A DNA stretch of 64,000 nt from Tetrapyrgos nigripes (lineage: Eukaryota; Basidiomycota; Agaricomycetes; Agaricales; Campanellaceae), in NCBI GenBank assembly GCA_013368315.1, contig JAACJM010000276.1:1-64000 (forward strand), in the 5' to 3' direction. The stretch's first letter is position 1, and each line of letters starts with the position of its first letter. The position numbers and the translations under genes were made by a program. Of the stretch, positions 12,001 to 23,934 are shown one piece after another. The notes under the pieces are model-generated. The model was given only the letters and a program-made list of their open reading frames with translations, had not been told where the DNA came from and made no database searches.

Positions 12001-12732
12001 AAAGCGTCAGAAGCTATCGCAGCTGGAGGGAGATCTTACTGCAGAGCTCAAGGCCAGTCGAGACCGATCAAAACAACTGAATCAGCAGATCAAAGAAATC
12101 AAAGAGGCACGAAGACGCTCACCGACAAAGTCTCCTAGCACAGCTACAATGACCACTGGACTACTACGCTCGCAAGGTATATTGATTTACTGCATTTTGT
12201 TACTTGAAAATTCACACATCCAAGATCTTCTTGAACACTTGACTGTGCCGCAAAACCTTTTGACGCCCCGTTCAAATAGGACTGTCTCAGTTGCTATGCC
12301 ATCCCCTGGGATGTCTAGCTCAAGTGGAACGGGTACTCCGACGGATCCCAGTATGTATTACTCCTCTGACATCATGGCCGTTCACTAATATCACGAATGG
12401 CAGTGCTTATTGACTTTGACTTCGAGATTCCAGTGCTATCTCACAGTGTGGACACCCGATCACTTCATTCCCCCTTGAGATTCTCAGTTTCAGGCACATC
12501 TAATTACATGCAGACGCCGCTTCGAAAAGTCTGGAACCGTGCTACGCAGTTTTCTGAAAATGCTGATGACTGGGATTGGGAAACAATCAACGCAGCAATA
12601 GCGGAGTGCGATGGTCCAGCCCCAGCCCCAAACTCTTACTATTTTGCTGCTTCCCCGTCAGGCAAACCTAGGCTATACCCAGTGGAAGGCAACGAGGATA
12701 TTCTTGCATCATTCCCTGCTCCATTGAAATGA
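9081..12732 (+). CDS. MULE-like transposase gene, multi-exon, apparently intact
   Basis: About ten open blocks joined by small introns read as one protein starting MSRNVGPDRKRK (basic, nuclear-signal-like). A Cys-rich block (CRRSILYCKGCYTC, 9590-9640) follows, then a conserved region to 10500. The putative catalytic core has MVDTTFKPVNG (10935) and FSDTGHLLACVGDAEGAQAQ (11190), with a later NMIEGSHAQDNQ block (11735) that may supply the acidic residue. A predicted coiled coil (about 11940-12120) and a Ser/Pro-rich tail end at 12732. I see no stop inside the joined exons. This layout matches a family of basidiomycete transposase-like genes related to MULE/FLYWCH-type transposases. I could not find convincing terminal inverted repeats. 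Exon ends were judged by eye. Confidence 0.65.
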
Positions 12733-13478
12733 TTATTTAGTTGCAGCATTTTTTTTCCATTTCTCTTCCTTTACATTATGTTAGATTTTTAGTAGTACGT
12801 TCTTATATCAATACGGTCAGTACAAGTAATCATTTCCGTACAAAACGTCGGAAGAACAGCCATTGGAATGCTCGAAGATGAGAATGGGATACTGTGGGAA
12901 CTTAGACACTTTTCAGAAGATGAACCATAACTTTTGCTGTGATGTAGCCACAACCGTTTCTAACATTTTAGTATACATTCAGGGCTTAATATGTGCTCAC
13001 AAAATCATGCATTAGGCGGAGAAATGTGCACTGTCGATAGAGGACCTCACTCAAACCTTACTCTAACCTTACTCTAAGCCGCATATTACTACTATTTGTC
13101 ATTCTCACGGTTTTTCTTTTGCTCAACTTCGTCATATATTCTCGACATGCTAATTGACTCTGTCAGTGGCAGGAGAGAAGGCGGCGGCATTTCAAGTTGT
13201 GCGCGGGACTTCGTCTATTGGGAAGAAGATGCCGTTAGCGTCGGGAATACATGGCGCTGGCGTGTTTCCGGCACTTCGGTGTGCTCCGGACATGACATTT
13301 GATCTCCGGAGTCCGGACAGGACATCTTATCAGGATAGGCAGATATACCAAATACGGAAGGAAACTTTTTCTTTTTCTTTCTTTTCGTTACTACCGCTCG
13401 CTCAGGGAACTCATCGAGGAACCGTGACTCAGGATGGTTCATAGAAAGACATAGCAGGTTCGAGTTGCTGCCAACCTC
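12733..13478. other. No gene recognised
   Basis: This AT-rich stretch after the MULE-like gene contains a small piece of the dispersed repeat (13399-13435) and a poly-pyrimidine tract near 13366-13390. The tandem CCTTACTCTAA-type motif at 13055-13078 could be subterminal transposon sequence but has no clear partner. Confidence 0.35.
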
Positions 13479-13838
13479 ATGGGCCAGCACCGTGGATCCC
13501 CCCGTCTTTTTTGGAATGTCTACATTGATTCCCCAACCCGCCTTACCCCTGACTATCTTGACTGGCTAGCGCTCCTGCGCTCTCTCACATTCTCAACCGC
13601 GCTTTACGGCAGGGGAACCTCTCTCACGAATCCCTTTGACTGTCACCGCTGCTTTGGAATAGACCACCCAACTGGAATGTGCCCTCTCCCATCTCTCCCA
13701 GGATGGATTCCCGCACCTCGCAACCCCGCCAACAGCACCAACAACCCTAACCAGAACCCCCGCCGAGGAAACAGTACCCCTAAAGGTGGCAAGGGAGGTA
13801 AGGGGGGCAACGGGAAGAAGCAGGGTCGGGTATTTTGA
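13479..13838 (+). pseudogene. Zinc-knuckle gag/ORF1-like fragment
   Basis: A 119-codon frame contains a perfect CX2CX4HX4C knuckle (CHRCFGIDHPTGMC) followed by CPLPSLPGW and a Gly/Lys-rich basic tail (KGGKGGKGGNGKKQG). Knuckles of this kind bind nucleic acid in retroelement gag or ORF1 proteins, and similar CCHC + Pro/Trp proteins are common near agaricomycete retroelements. The N-terminal part is short and has no identifiable capsid domain, so this looks like a truncated copy. It is separated from the LINE ORF1 remnant by about 375 bases without coding signal; whether it belongs to that LINE is open. Confidence 0.5.
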
Positions 13839-14212
13839 TCAGAACTTTGTTGAACGCCTGCCATTCATACTCACTGTAGTATTTAGATGAACTCTCATTT
13901 GTACGCTATATGCCATGCTACCAATCTATGATTATTATCTACATTCCATCATGAAAGCTAAGGAATGAACACTCGGGAATAGGCCTGATGTGACTTATAT
14001 TGTCTGGAAACACCCCTGCAAGGCCCAAATATACTGACTGTATGTGGGACAGGAAAGCCTGAATGGTTTCTGAGTACTTAACTAATAAAGTACTCCATAA
14101 CAGTGTGGACATGCGCTGGGCTTAGTCTGTAAAAGTCTATTCTCGAACGGACTGTGATTCTATTGTCACGGTTGCTAGTACAGGTAGGCAGTGCCCACTC
14201 CCGAGGAACTAT
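13839..14212. other. No gene recognised
   Basis: AT-rich sequence with stops in all frames. No repeats or motifs were recognised. Confidence 0.4.
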
Positions 14213-14750
14213 GTGTGTCCTTTAGCCTGGGAAAAGACCGGGACTTCCGTATGCGTGGGTTGGCGCTTCGGAAAGCTAAAACCAACCGCAAACACTTCTA
14301 CCCTTTCTCAGTCGCGGCTACGAGCTGGGACGGCATTTTCCGGCCTTCCCACTCCTGGAGGAGTTTTCGACTCTTCCGCAAGTCGTGACTTCGATGAAGG
14401 GACCGGGAGGACTAGCGCGGCAACTGTGAGTAGGAGGGAACTGCTGAGAGACACAACGAACAGGCAAAGGGAGTCCGCCCAAACCAATTCCTCTGCCAGT
14501 CATGTCTCCTCATGCCCTCAAGATTATCTATCACAGAACTCGAATACCAGGAGTATAAACATTAGTTCTCAAAACATGAACCCCCCAGACCCTAGTAACC
14601 CCCACAGTATTTATACACAAGTTGAAGCCCTCTTAGATGCCCCACCACTGAACTCCAGTGCAAGACGAGAACACATACGAAACCCCAGTCCAGAATCGGA
14701 GGTAGTAATACCATCGCGCAGCTCTAAAGAGCAGCTAATGAATTCATTAG
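14213..14750 (+). pseudogene. LINE ORF1, left part
   Basis: The frame reads a Ser/Thr/Asn-rich protein (GLPTPGGVFDSSASRDFD, MNPPDPSNPHSIYTQVEALL, SRSSKEQLMNSL) and runs into the copia LTR at 14751. Beyond the far LTR (from 22536) the frame resumes as GLRTNDDVYEENMNRIDQF, so both belong to one ORF. No RRM or knuckle was seen. The assignment relies on continuity with the endonuclease downstream. Confidence 0.6.
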
Positions 14751-15149
14751 TGTTGAAATATATACCTTCCATGTATAGTAGCTATGATTCTATATGGAGT
14801 TATTATGAAACTTCTACGTAGCTATAAGTATGCTAGTCCTCCAGGACATTCTCCAGACATTACTCTTATCTTCTACTATGTAGTGATATCTCTGTAGATA
14901 GCAATATGGCCAATGGCAATATCCTCTTAGTCTCTAGGTATGTCCATGGACAATGTAGATATTAGTAATTACATGCTCTTTATCTAGTATAAAAGCTCTC
15001 TGTAAAGTCATAGATACTATAGAACAATATCCAGTTCTATCTGCTCTACAAGCAACTCATATCTAAGCTCTACTAGCTTTCTACTCAGCACTCTATTTGG
15101 TGAGCTCTACTGACTGGTCACCCTACACTGAATATTTGCTGCTTCATTA
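14751..15149 (+). repeat. Copia 5' LTR
   Basis: Begins TGTTGAAATATATA and ends TGCTGCTTCATTA, matching 22151-22530. It holds TATAAAAGC near 14989, a likely promoter. It carries about 20 bases near the start (CCTTCCATGTATAGTAGC region) absent from the 3' LTR. The end lacks the usual CA unless the LTR is taken to stop at TTCA; the position used here is set by the target duplication. Confidence 0.85.
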
Positions 15150-15993
15150 GGTTATGGGCCCCGAGGGCCATCGATGCTGGTCTTATCCCACACAACTACT
15201 GTTGTCAAGATGGATCACATTGTCGAGGTCAATGGCGAGCTCATCACCGAGTAAGCTGTCGGACTCGATGATTGTGCAGTTGGTGGATCGATGTTTCGCT
15301 TTATCTCCTTCTTCATCTATATTGCCCAGTAAAATATATAACCTGGGTTCAGTTTAGAGTCATATTAGGCACTCTTTGCTGGTTTAGTTATAGATCTAGA
15401 TAAGTCACTTTATACCTGTAACAATTATTTGTGGAACCCTTATGGATCTACAGATAGTTGTATGCAGAGTGACTGGCACGCTTTGCAGCCTCCACTTTAG
15501 TGTGGGACTGTTTTTCGCACTCAGGCAAAACTCTGTAGTCATTCAGATGAGCCAGGGGCATTTATAAAAGTCGCCGATCTAGATCTATAGAAAAACAGTA
15601 GTTAGATAGTGCTCCCCTATATGCTTTAAGGCATCTCTACACCCATTAGGAAGTACTGTGCCACTATGGTCAATATTGCGACTTCTAGAGTAATCATGTG
15701 CTCTCTGTCAAGAGTATGGTCTCTGACAGTGTGAAATTGATTGAGATGCACTGATGAAGAAGTTAATATAGGATTCCATTATGTGCATGTACCAACGAAC
15801 AGTTTTCTACTGGTATATAGTTGATTAATGCAAATGTATTATGTACATTCCTTGTCTGGGGCATTTGCTCAGAAAGGAGAAGGAATATTGCGATCATCCT
15901 ATACACTGTGGTTGTATTAGACCCTTCGATGTTCCTTGGTACTTGTGACCTATTGAATGCACATCTTTCCTGATTGATGCTTCATAGATCAAC
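15150..15993 (+). other. Copia leader region
   Basis: The untranslated stretch between the 5' LTR and gag starts GGTTATGGGCCCCGAG, where a primer-binding site should lie. I could not match it confidently to a tRNA 3' end. No ORF of note. Confidence 0.5.
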
Positions 15994-17571
15994 ATGTCTT
16001 CCAATAACGCTATCAACAACTCTGAAAGCATCTTCAACGTTCCCATCCTCAATACCACCAATTATGAGTTTTGGAACTATGCTATCACCTGCCTCCTTGA
16101 AGCCAAAGGGCTTAGCAGGGTTGCTTCAGGTACCCAGAAGCGTTATGTGAACACAAGTCCCACCGAAACAGGTAATGCACCTTCTTTTCCTGAAGGATTT
16201 GTACAAGTTTCGGATGAAGTTTTTAATGCTTTAACTAAATCTGAACAATCGTCTTATAACCAAATCATTGATACCTTCGCTGATCAATGGAATCAACATC
16301 AAATTTTGGTTAAAAAACACAATTGGGAAACAGTTGAAACTTATAAGCTTCAAAGTTCTTGGGATGACAAAGATGAACAGGCTTTGGGTTTTATTTCCTC
16401 CTTTCTTCCAAATGATGTGGGTTTGGAAATGAGAGAGTTCACTAGAGATGAAATAGATGAAGACCCTTGTGCCAAAGCAAAAGGAGATTATACCTCGCAT
16501 ATGCTTTGGGATAAAGTAGACAAGAAATACAGTTCTCCTGGCCCAACGTCATGGTTCTTAGACTTCAAAGAGTTCATGTCTTGGACGCTTGATGAGAAGA
16601 AAGATCCTGCAAACCAGATTGCATCTCTGGGAGCAGTTCTCACACGTCTTAAAGCCTATGGATTCACAGTTGATGACAAGTTTAGAGCTCTTTTCTTGAT
16701 GGATCACATTCCGCAATCCTGGGGAAACTATGCTCAATTTACACTTGCCACTATCGAACCAAAGAACCTGACCATGGCACATGTGGAAGGACTTATTCTC
16801 GTCGGGTACAAACAACGGACTGGTCAATCTTCTGAATCATCTCCTGTTACTGGCATTACTGGAGATAAACGAAAGTTTGATTCTGCACCCAATTGGAACA
16901 ACCAGAAGGCTGGATCTTCTAAACAGAAGAACCAAAACAAGGGGAAGGGTAAACAACCCAAACCTCAAGAACCTTCTAATAATGTTACAACAGGTGATGC
17001 AAATCAAGGGGGAGATAAAAAGAAGAAAACTTGTCGCAGTAAGAAGAAGGGTTCCAAAAAAGGTGCTGCTAATTTAGCTAATCCAGAAGTTGAAGCTGAT
17101 TCAGATTCTGATGATGATGCTCCTTTAATGGTGACCGCTTTTATGGCAAATCCTTTTATAAATGCCACATTAGATCCTATCGAAATCAGTGATACTGATG
17201 ATCTACCAGAGACATGTGAGCAACCCATTTATGAACTTCTTCCCTATCATAACTTTCTGATTGTCCGATCAGATTGCTTTATAGACGAGAACAATGATTC
17301 TTCTTTGAAGGAAAGAGTAAAGCAGAACTTAGCTAAACAGGTCAGACCACAAACAATTTCGGGTTACTTCATTCTTACTCATTATGAGAGACTCATGATC
17401 AATGAACTCGCACAGGAGACAGTTGATTTTGAAAGCTTTCTCAGAGTAGAAGCTCATCATCAAATGACCCATAAGCTAGCCGAAAGTTGGGATTACACAT
17501 ATAATTCTGATGGCACTCATACAGAACCTTATCTTCAAGCAAAGAGGATCTCAATGGTGATGAAGACATGA
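15994..17571 (+). CDS. Copia gag polyprotein
   Basis: The 525-codon open frame starts MSSNNAINNSESIFNVPILN and has the LNTTNYEFW motif that opens the UBN2/DUF4219-type gag of copia elements. A helical gag region follows, then a Lys-rich basic stretch (about residues 300-360) and an acidic tail. I see no CCHC knuckle; the single Cys in KKKTCRSKKKG may mark a degenerate one. The stop overlaps the next frame's ATG as ATGA (17568-17571), a -1 step. Gag would form the particle that packages the element RNA. The frame is open, although the downstream pol is broken. Confidence 0.8.
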   Translation: MSSNNAINNSESIFNVPILNTTNYEFWNYAITCLLEAKGLSRVASGTQKRYVNTSPTETGNAPSFPEGFVQVSDEVFNALTKSEQSSYNQIIDTFADQWNQHQILVKKHNWETVETYKLQSSWDDKDEQALGFISSFLPNDVGLEMREFTRDEIDEDPCAKAKGDYTSHMLWDKVDKKYSSPGPTSWFLDFKEFMSWTLDEKKDPANQIASLGAVLTRLKAYGFTVDDKFRALFLMDHIPQSWGNYAQFTLATIEPKNLTMAHVEGLILVGYKQRTGQSSESSPVTGITGDKRKFDSAPNWNNQKAGSSKQKNQNKGKGKQPKPQEPSNNVTTGDANQGGDKKKKTCRSKKKGSKKGAANLANPEVEADSDSDDDAPLMVTAFMANPFINATLDPIEISDTDDLPETCEQPIYELLPYHNFLIVRSDCFIDENNDSSLKERVKQNLAKQVRPQTISGYFILTHYERLMINELAQETVDFESFLRVEAHHQMTHKLAESWDYTYNSDGTHTEPYLQAKRISMVMKT

Positions 17572-20500
17572 CAAACCAATGGTTTGATCATGAAGGAACT
17601 ATCTTTCCCATTCAGAAACAAATCGAGGAAGAGGTTGAGTATTTTTGCCGTTATATCATGAATAAAGCTTTGTCTGATATGCGCACCCGTAAATGGATTC
17701 CACAGCAGTTTAAAAAACATGAGCCAGTTCCTTCAAAGCCTCCTTCCTTGATTGAGAGAGCTTACTGGCCTACTCCTGCTCAATCTGTTATGCGCACAAA
17801 TGGTGTTACAATCAACACTCAATTTCATGATACATCGCTATATCCTGATTTTATTTGCACTCTACCTTTCAATCATACCAAAGCGTCATCGTCATCTTCA
17901 AGTAGAAAGTGAAAGGCTGTTCGAGGTTTGTCTTCTTCTGAATCGTCAGATTCTAGATCTTCAGATCAAAGCGAAGACAGTTCCTTTAAATACATTCCTC
18001 CAAGTATTGCATTCAAAATGTGGCAAGACAGAATGTCTCACATGTTCAGAGATCCAATCCTTGAGAATATGAAAAGAGAACCTGATGAATCTGGAAATAC
18101 CTCGAAGAAACCTCGCTATGATGCACCTTTAGAAGAAGAAGCTGGTCCTGCTCAACGTGTGAAAAGTATCCATTGAATAGTATTTGTAAGAGTAAGATCA
18201 CTGATGAAATAACCTATTGGGTTTCAGATTCGGGTGCATTGACTCACATTACAAACAATTTAATGAATTTTGCTCGGTACCATAAGTTACCCAATCCGAT
18301 TCCACTTCAGATTGCTGATAAAAGATCTGAAACTTACCCTGAAGGTGTTGGAACTGTGTTTATTGAACACATCAATGAAGAAGGAGTCAAACATACTATA
18401 AAACTATACCCAGTGTTTTATCAACCAACTTGCACACATCGTTTGTTGTCTCGAGGATGTATTCTTCGTGAAGGATACTATGAAATCTCACGAGATGGCA
18501 AGTCCGAGTTTCGGAAAGAAGTAGATCAAAGTCTTCTGATGACATTATTACCAATGCATCGGAAAGACAATTTGCATTGGCTCAAATCGAAGATAATCAT
18601 TCCCGAGTCAGCAAATCTATCATCTACTTTTACTGATTATGACATCATGCATAACCGCTATGGAAATGCTGGAAAGGCAGTGGAAAGTCATATTATTAAG
18701 AATACTAAAGGCTTGAAACCTTTTAAAGTACCTAAACATAGTGTATGTGGAGGCTGTGCCTTAGGCAAGACTCCATCAAAATCTTATCCTTTGTCAGAAA
18801 AGCAAGCTACAGAAGTATGAGAACTTGTGCATACAGATGTGAAACAACAACCATCTATATCATATCACAAGTACGAATATTTCGTCGTCTTTCTAGATGA
18901 TTTTAGTTCTTTCCCTGTTACCTTTCTATTAGTTAGAAAATCTGATGTCTTTAAGTCTTTCAAAATGTATGTTGCCTGGGCAGAACAGTCTACTGGCAAA
19001 AAAACTAAAGACTTTACGATCAGATTTGGGAACAGAGTTTATGAACGAAGATTTTGACAACTTTCTTGCTGAAAAAGGCATAAGAAGACAAAAGTCAGCC
19101 CCATACATACATGAACAAAATGGTCGTGCCAAGAGAATAATTAGAACACTCAATGAGAAGTCAGAATCCATGCGCCATCATGCAAATGGACCTCCTTCTT
19201 GGTGGGAATTTTCTCTTGCCACAGCTACTTTTGTAGCATGTCGCACACCAACAAAACGACTCAATTGGAAGACTCCTTTTGAATTGTGGTACAAAAAGAA
19301 GCCAGATGTATCTTATTTCTGTTCTTGAGGATGCGCTGCATATGTATTCATCCTAGAAAAGAAAAGAGTAAATAAACTCTCCCAAAAATCGGAATTAATG
19401 ATCTTTGTTGGTTACAAAAAAGGTTCTAAAGCCTGGTTATTCATGAGACGTGACAATTCACTCTTTGTTAGTCCACAAGCACTCTTCATAGAGAAATGGT
19501 TTCCACGAGTCTTATCATCCGAAACAGAAGAAAGTGACAAATCCACCAAACCTGTCCAACCTTCTGAATTAATGCGCAGTTTGCACAAACAGGATACAAA
19601 TAATCTCCCACCTGACCCTGTAGTACCCCTCGATTTAGATGACCTGTTCCAAGATCGCTTTGATGATCAGGGTCCACCACCCGATGAAGGTAATGGTGAT
19701 CATCAAGTTATTGATGATGGAAATGGTTCGGATGTTAGTTCCGAAGACCATGATCCTGGTGCACACCAACCTTCTGATCCAAATGACTCCGAAACAGAAT
19801 CTACACAATCTTGTGAACTGACTCCACCACCTGCACCAGAACCACCTGCTCAAGTACCTGCTGATCCTGTACCTGTACAAGGTCCTCAACCAGTGAATCC
19901 ACACAATGTTGATTTAACTACTGGTAGATTTATAAATAGAGAACCTAATCTAAATCAGACTAGATCTTCAGATCGTCAATCTAGACCAAATTGGAGAATT
20001 ACAGATCCAAATATGCAACACAGTAGAGACATACCACGTGGTGGATGGACTAGAGTAACTCCGAGAGTAACTCGTTCTCAAGCTCGTGCTACTGGTTCGC
20101 AAACTGTAATAGATCCAACTCCATCTACTTCTCAAATTACAGAAGAAAGTGACAATGAAGATCAATCTGAAACAGAAGCAGGACCTAGTGGAGAAATTGC
20201 GGAGTTTCTTGAACAAGATGTTTTAGAACAACGTGTACAACAAGGGGGAGTATGGTTACAAAATTATCTCTTATCACAGGCATTTGTAAATAATAAACAA
20301 GGAAGTTCCTCTGCGACACCTCTGTTTATTCACAATACCCCTGTTGCTTTAGTGGATGAATATCCATATCATCATGATACCAATAGAGATCCAGATCCAA
20401 AAAATAAAAGAGATAAAGTTACAAAAGATCTGATAGACTATTGGGAAAATAAGACCTTCGTGCAGCACTGGACATCAACAAATGATTTCGGGAATGCTGC

Positions 20501-21982
20501 AAAGGATCTTAAAAAGCAATGGGAAGAAGCTTGTCAGTATGAGATGATCAATTGAAAAAACGAAATGTCTTTGAATTGGTAGATCTTCCTAAAGGTCGTA
20601 AACCAGTCAGATGTTGTTGGGTATTCAATATAAAATCAAACAAAAAAAATGTGCATGACTTGTTGCAAAGGGTTTTTCCCAGACAGAAGGAATTGATTAT
20701 AACAATGTATTCAGTCCAGTAGTCTGCTTCGAAACGGTTAGACTGTTACTTGCTATTGCTGCTATAGAGAATTGGGAGATCAAGGCACTAGACGTCAAAA
20801 GTGCTTTTCTCTATGGACTTCTTGATGAAGAAATCTATATGATGCAGCCTTATGGCTTTGTTAGTCAGGACAGAAGCAAGGTTTGGAGGTTACGCAAGGC
20901 ACTTTATGGTCTGAACCAAGCAAGCTTAGCCTGGTGGACTGAATGCACAAAATATATGCAATCTTTAGGCTTTAAGTGCTTACATTCAGATGCCGGCGTA
21001 TATATTTACTGTATGAATGGCAAAACCATAATAGCCATCATATATGTAGACGATGCGTTATGGATGGGTTCAGATCTGCAATTATTAAACAAATTAATGA
21101 ATCAATTCATGGCTAAATGGGAATCTCATGATCTCGGAGATGCAAAGGAATTTTTAGGCATGCGCATAGAACGTGATCGAAAGAAAAGTATTCTTACTCT
21201 CGATCAAGAAGACTATTTAAATAAAGTCATCAAACATTTTGGTGCTGAGAATATGAAGCACACAACGACACCTATGCCACAGTCATATATTCCTTTAGCA
21301 CACGATGGTAATGTTGATACCAAAGTTAGAACTCTGTTCCAACAAGTGATTGGCTCAATCCTTTATCTTATGCTTGGTACTCGACCTGATATAGCTTTTG
21401 CTGTTATCAAGTTATCAACATATTCAGCAAATCCCTCCCCAGACCATCTAAAGAAAGCGATGTACATCATAAGATATTTGCTTTCTATGAAACATTATAG
21501 ACTCATCTATGATGGATCTAAATCTAGTGGTCTTATAGGTTTTTTGTGATAGTGACTGGGCACAAGATAGAGATAATCGTCATTCGCAGACTGGCTTTAT
21601 ATTTGAGCTTGCACAGGGTTCAGTCTGCTGGTCAAGTCGAAAAAAAAAAACTGTTGCATTGTCCTCCACTGAAGCCAAGTACATGGCACTTTGTGAATGT
21701 GCGAAACAGGCTCTATGGATTAAAACTCTATTAAAGGAAGTTAATTTTAAACTAAATCATGTTCCTATTGTTGGTGACAATCAAGGCTCGATCTTTATTA
21801 GTCAAAACCCTATCACTGAATCAAGATTGAAGCATATTGATATACGTTACCATTTTATATGAGAACTGATTCAGGGGTCTAAAAAGATCCAACTCTATTT
21901 TACTCCTGGAAACGAAAATCGTGCAGACCTTCTAACAAAGAATCTTGGGCACATTAAGTTCTTAAATTCCAAAATGAGTTAG
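17568..21982 (+). pseudogene. Copia pol, broken (protease, integrase, RT, RNase H)
   Basis: Domains are read in order across frame changes and stops: protease YWVSDSGALTH (18210); a GAG-pre-integrase zinc region ending CGGCALGK (18750); an integrase core with HTD (18830), LRSDLGTEF (19015) and QNGRAKR (19117); reverse transcriptase KALYGLNQA and IIYVDDALW (21040); RNase H SSTEAKYMAL (21665); and the C-terminal NRADLLTKNL. In integrase the usual AER glutamate reads AKR, so a catalytic residue is gone. In-frame stops include TGA at 17910, 18818 and 21860. The region cannot give a working polyprotein. Confidence 0.85.
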
Positions 21983-22138
21983 GACTATTCTTTGATTCTT
22001 AAATATACTTATGGGTTAGAAACAACCATCAAGATTTTCAGAGTGGATACTACTCACATTCCATTATGTTTATGCTCATGCAAGAATCATTTAATCCTTG
22101 ATGTGCGCTTACAATGCTGCACTTAAGTCCACATCTAA

Positions 22139-22150
22139 AGCGAGGGGGAG
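22139..22150 (+). promoter_or_regulatory. Copia polypurine tract
   Basis: AGCGAGGGGGAG directly abuts the 3' LTR start TGTTGAAA. This is the expected plus-strand primer site. Confidence 0.75.
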
Positions 22151-22530
22151 TGTTGAAATATATACTGATCTATATGGAGTTATTATGAAACTTCTACGTA
22201 GCTATAAGTATGCTAGTCCTCCAGGACATTCTCCGGACTTTACTCTTATCTTCTACTATGTAGTGATATCTCTGTAGATAGCAATATGGCCAATGGCAAT
22301 ATCCTCTTAGTCTCTAGGTATGTCCATGGACAATGTAGATATTAGTAATTACATGCTCTTTATCTAGTATAAAAGCTCTCTGTAAAGTTGTAGATACTAT
22401 AGAAACAACATCCAGTTCTATCTGCTCTACAAGCAACTCATATCTAAGCTCTACTAGCTTTCTACTCAGCACTCTATTTGGTGAGCTCTACTGACTGGTC
22501 ACCCTATGCTGAATATTTGCTGCTTCATTA
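22151..22530 (+). repeat. Copia 3' LTR
   Basis: Matches 14751-15149 with several substitutions (for example CCGGACTTT against CCAGACATT) and a deletion of about 20 bp near its start. Flanked on the right by ATGAG, a one-base variant of the left target copy ATTAG. Confidence 0.88.
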
Positions 22531-22535
22531 ATGAG

Positions 22536-23560
22536 GTTTACGAACCAATGATGATGTCTATGAAGAGAATATGAATCGTATAGACCAATTCCTGAATCAG
22601 ATAGAAACCGCTATCCGCTCGAGAACGGTAAGCCAGAGACTACTAACACAGGATACACCTCCCAACCCCATGCCACAACCAAGCCAGGGTCCACCACGAC
22701 AAGCAAGACAAGCAGTCCTAAGAACAGGAAGGAGAAAAGAGACAACAAAGGCGGCTATAAAGATAGCGCCCCTCAATATCTGAGGGTATGGGGCAGAAAA
22801 CCTCAATGATAAGGATAATAAATGGAATTATATCAATCAATTAGTATGACAGCAACAAATAGGAGTCCTTCTTGTACAAGAAACACATATGGATGAAAAC
22901 AGGAGACAGGAAGTAGAAGATAAATTCTCCAAACGATCAGTTATTAGGTGTTCTGCAAACCCAGACCACCCAAGAAGCAGAGGGGGAGTTGTGATAGTCC
23001 TAAACAAAACTCTGGTAGACGCAAGAGTATTAGAGGAGAAAAGATCATACCTGGAAGGGCGTTGCTAGTTAGAATACACTGGCACTGAGAGCGGAATCTT
23101 AAAATACTGGTTGTATACACACCAAATGTCACAAGCTCAGATGGTAAGGAGAACGCAGAGTTCTGGCAAACTCTACAAACCTATTTTGAACAACACCCAA
23201 GTAAGAAACCCAACATAATGGCTGGTGACCTGAATATGGTGGAGGCTGGTATGATAGACAGTTACCTGCCCGTGATGACCCTGAGGAAGCTGTTGATGCT
23301 TTAGATGACTTCAAAATGCTGACACAGTTAAGAGATGGATGGAGGGATACATACCCTGATATGAAGGCCTTTACCTTTACCACGACACGATCTGAATCTA
23401 GAATCGATAGAATCTATGCAACAGACTCCATCCTTACCACATCACGAGAATGGAGAATCCAAGTGACTGGAGTACCTGGGGCTGACCATTGGATGGTCTC
23501 CGTGCTGGCATCTCACATGGATGCCCCAACGATGGGCAGAGGATGATGGGCCATCCCACG
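22536..23560 (+). pseudogene. LINE ORF1 end and APE-type endonuclease, with stops
   Basis: After the resumed ORF1 sequence the same frame leads into an apurinic-endonuclease-like domain. Its motifs are LLVQETHM (catalytic Glu, about 22870), MAGDLNMV (Asp/Asn, 23218), SRIDRIYA (23400) and GADHWMVSV (Asp-His, 23480). The endonuclease nicks target DNA to prime reverse transcription. The reading is interrupted by TGA codons (for example near 22780 and 22848) at places where CGA would restore arginine, by other stops, and by at least one frame change near 23240. ORF1 and endonuclease may have been one polyprotein, because no start codon or gap separates them. Confidence 0.75.
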
Positions 23561-23934
23561 ACATATACTTAAGGATAAAACATTCATGCAGTATGCTCTG
23601 AAACGGGGTAAGGAAACTGACAAGGAGCTGAAGCAGATTGATCAGCTGGGGAGAACCATAGACCAGAATGCACAACTAACGTGGTTCAAATACAAAACTG
23701 ATGTCTTAGCGGAGGCTCGCAGAAGACAGTGAATTGTGATCCCCAGGACAGAATGACAACTCAAAGAACTAGAAGAAAAGCTATCAGAGATTAATAACGA
23801 TACAGCCCTTACAGAGGAGGAACAGCTCGAGCAGTCAGCCACAATATCAGCAGACATTACTATCTTAGAGAGAAAACAATTCCAGGACAACAAGGAAAGA
23901 AACCGCAATGCATAACCGTGTAGAAGGAGAACAG

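Larger units (their letters stand above)
14751..22530 (+). mobile_element. Ty1/copia LTR retrotransposon, decayed, nested in a LINE
   Basis: The element has two LTRs (399 and 380 bp), gag, and a pol in copia order: protease, integrase, reverse transcriptase, RNase H. A polypurine tract (GCGAGGGGGAG) precedes the 3' LTR. The flanks ATTAG (14746-14750) and ATGAG (22531-22535) make a 5-bp target duplication with one change, and removing it restores the LINE frame. LTRs differ by several substitutions plus an indel of about 20 bp, so the insertion is old relative to the gypsy copy at 50-58 kb. Confidence 0.9.

Noticed and set aside
8650..13080. Terminal inverted repeats for the MULE-like gene (GGTAAGGGTCTTTTAAGGG against inverted CCTTACTCTAACCTTACTC)
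   Set aside because: Similarity is limited to short GTAAGG words with no matching target duplication. Not strong enough to define an element.
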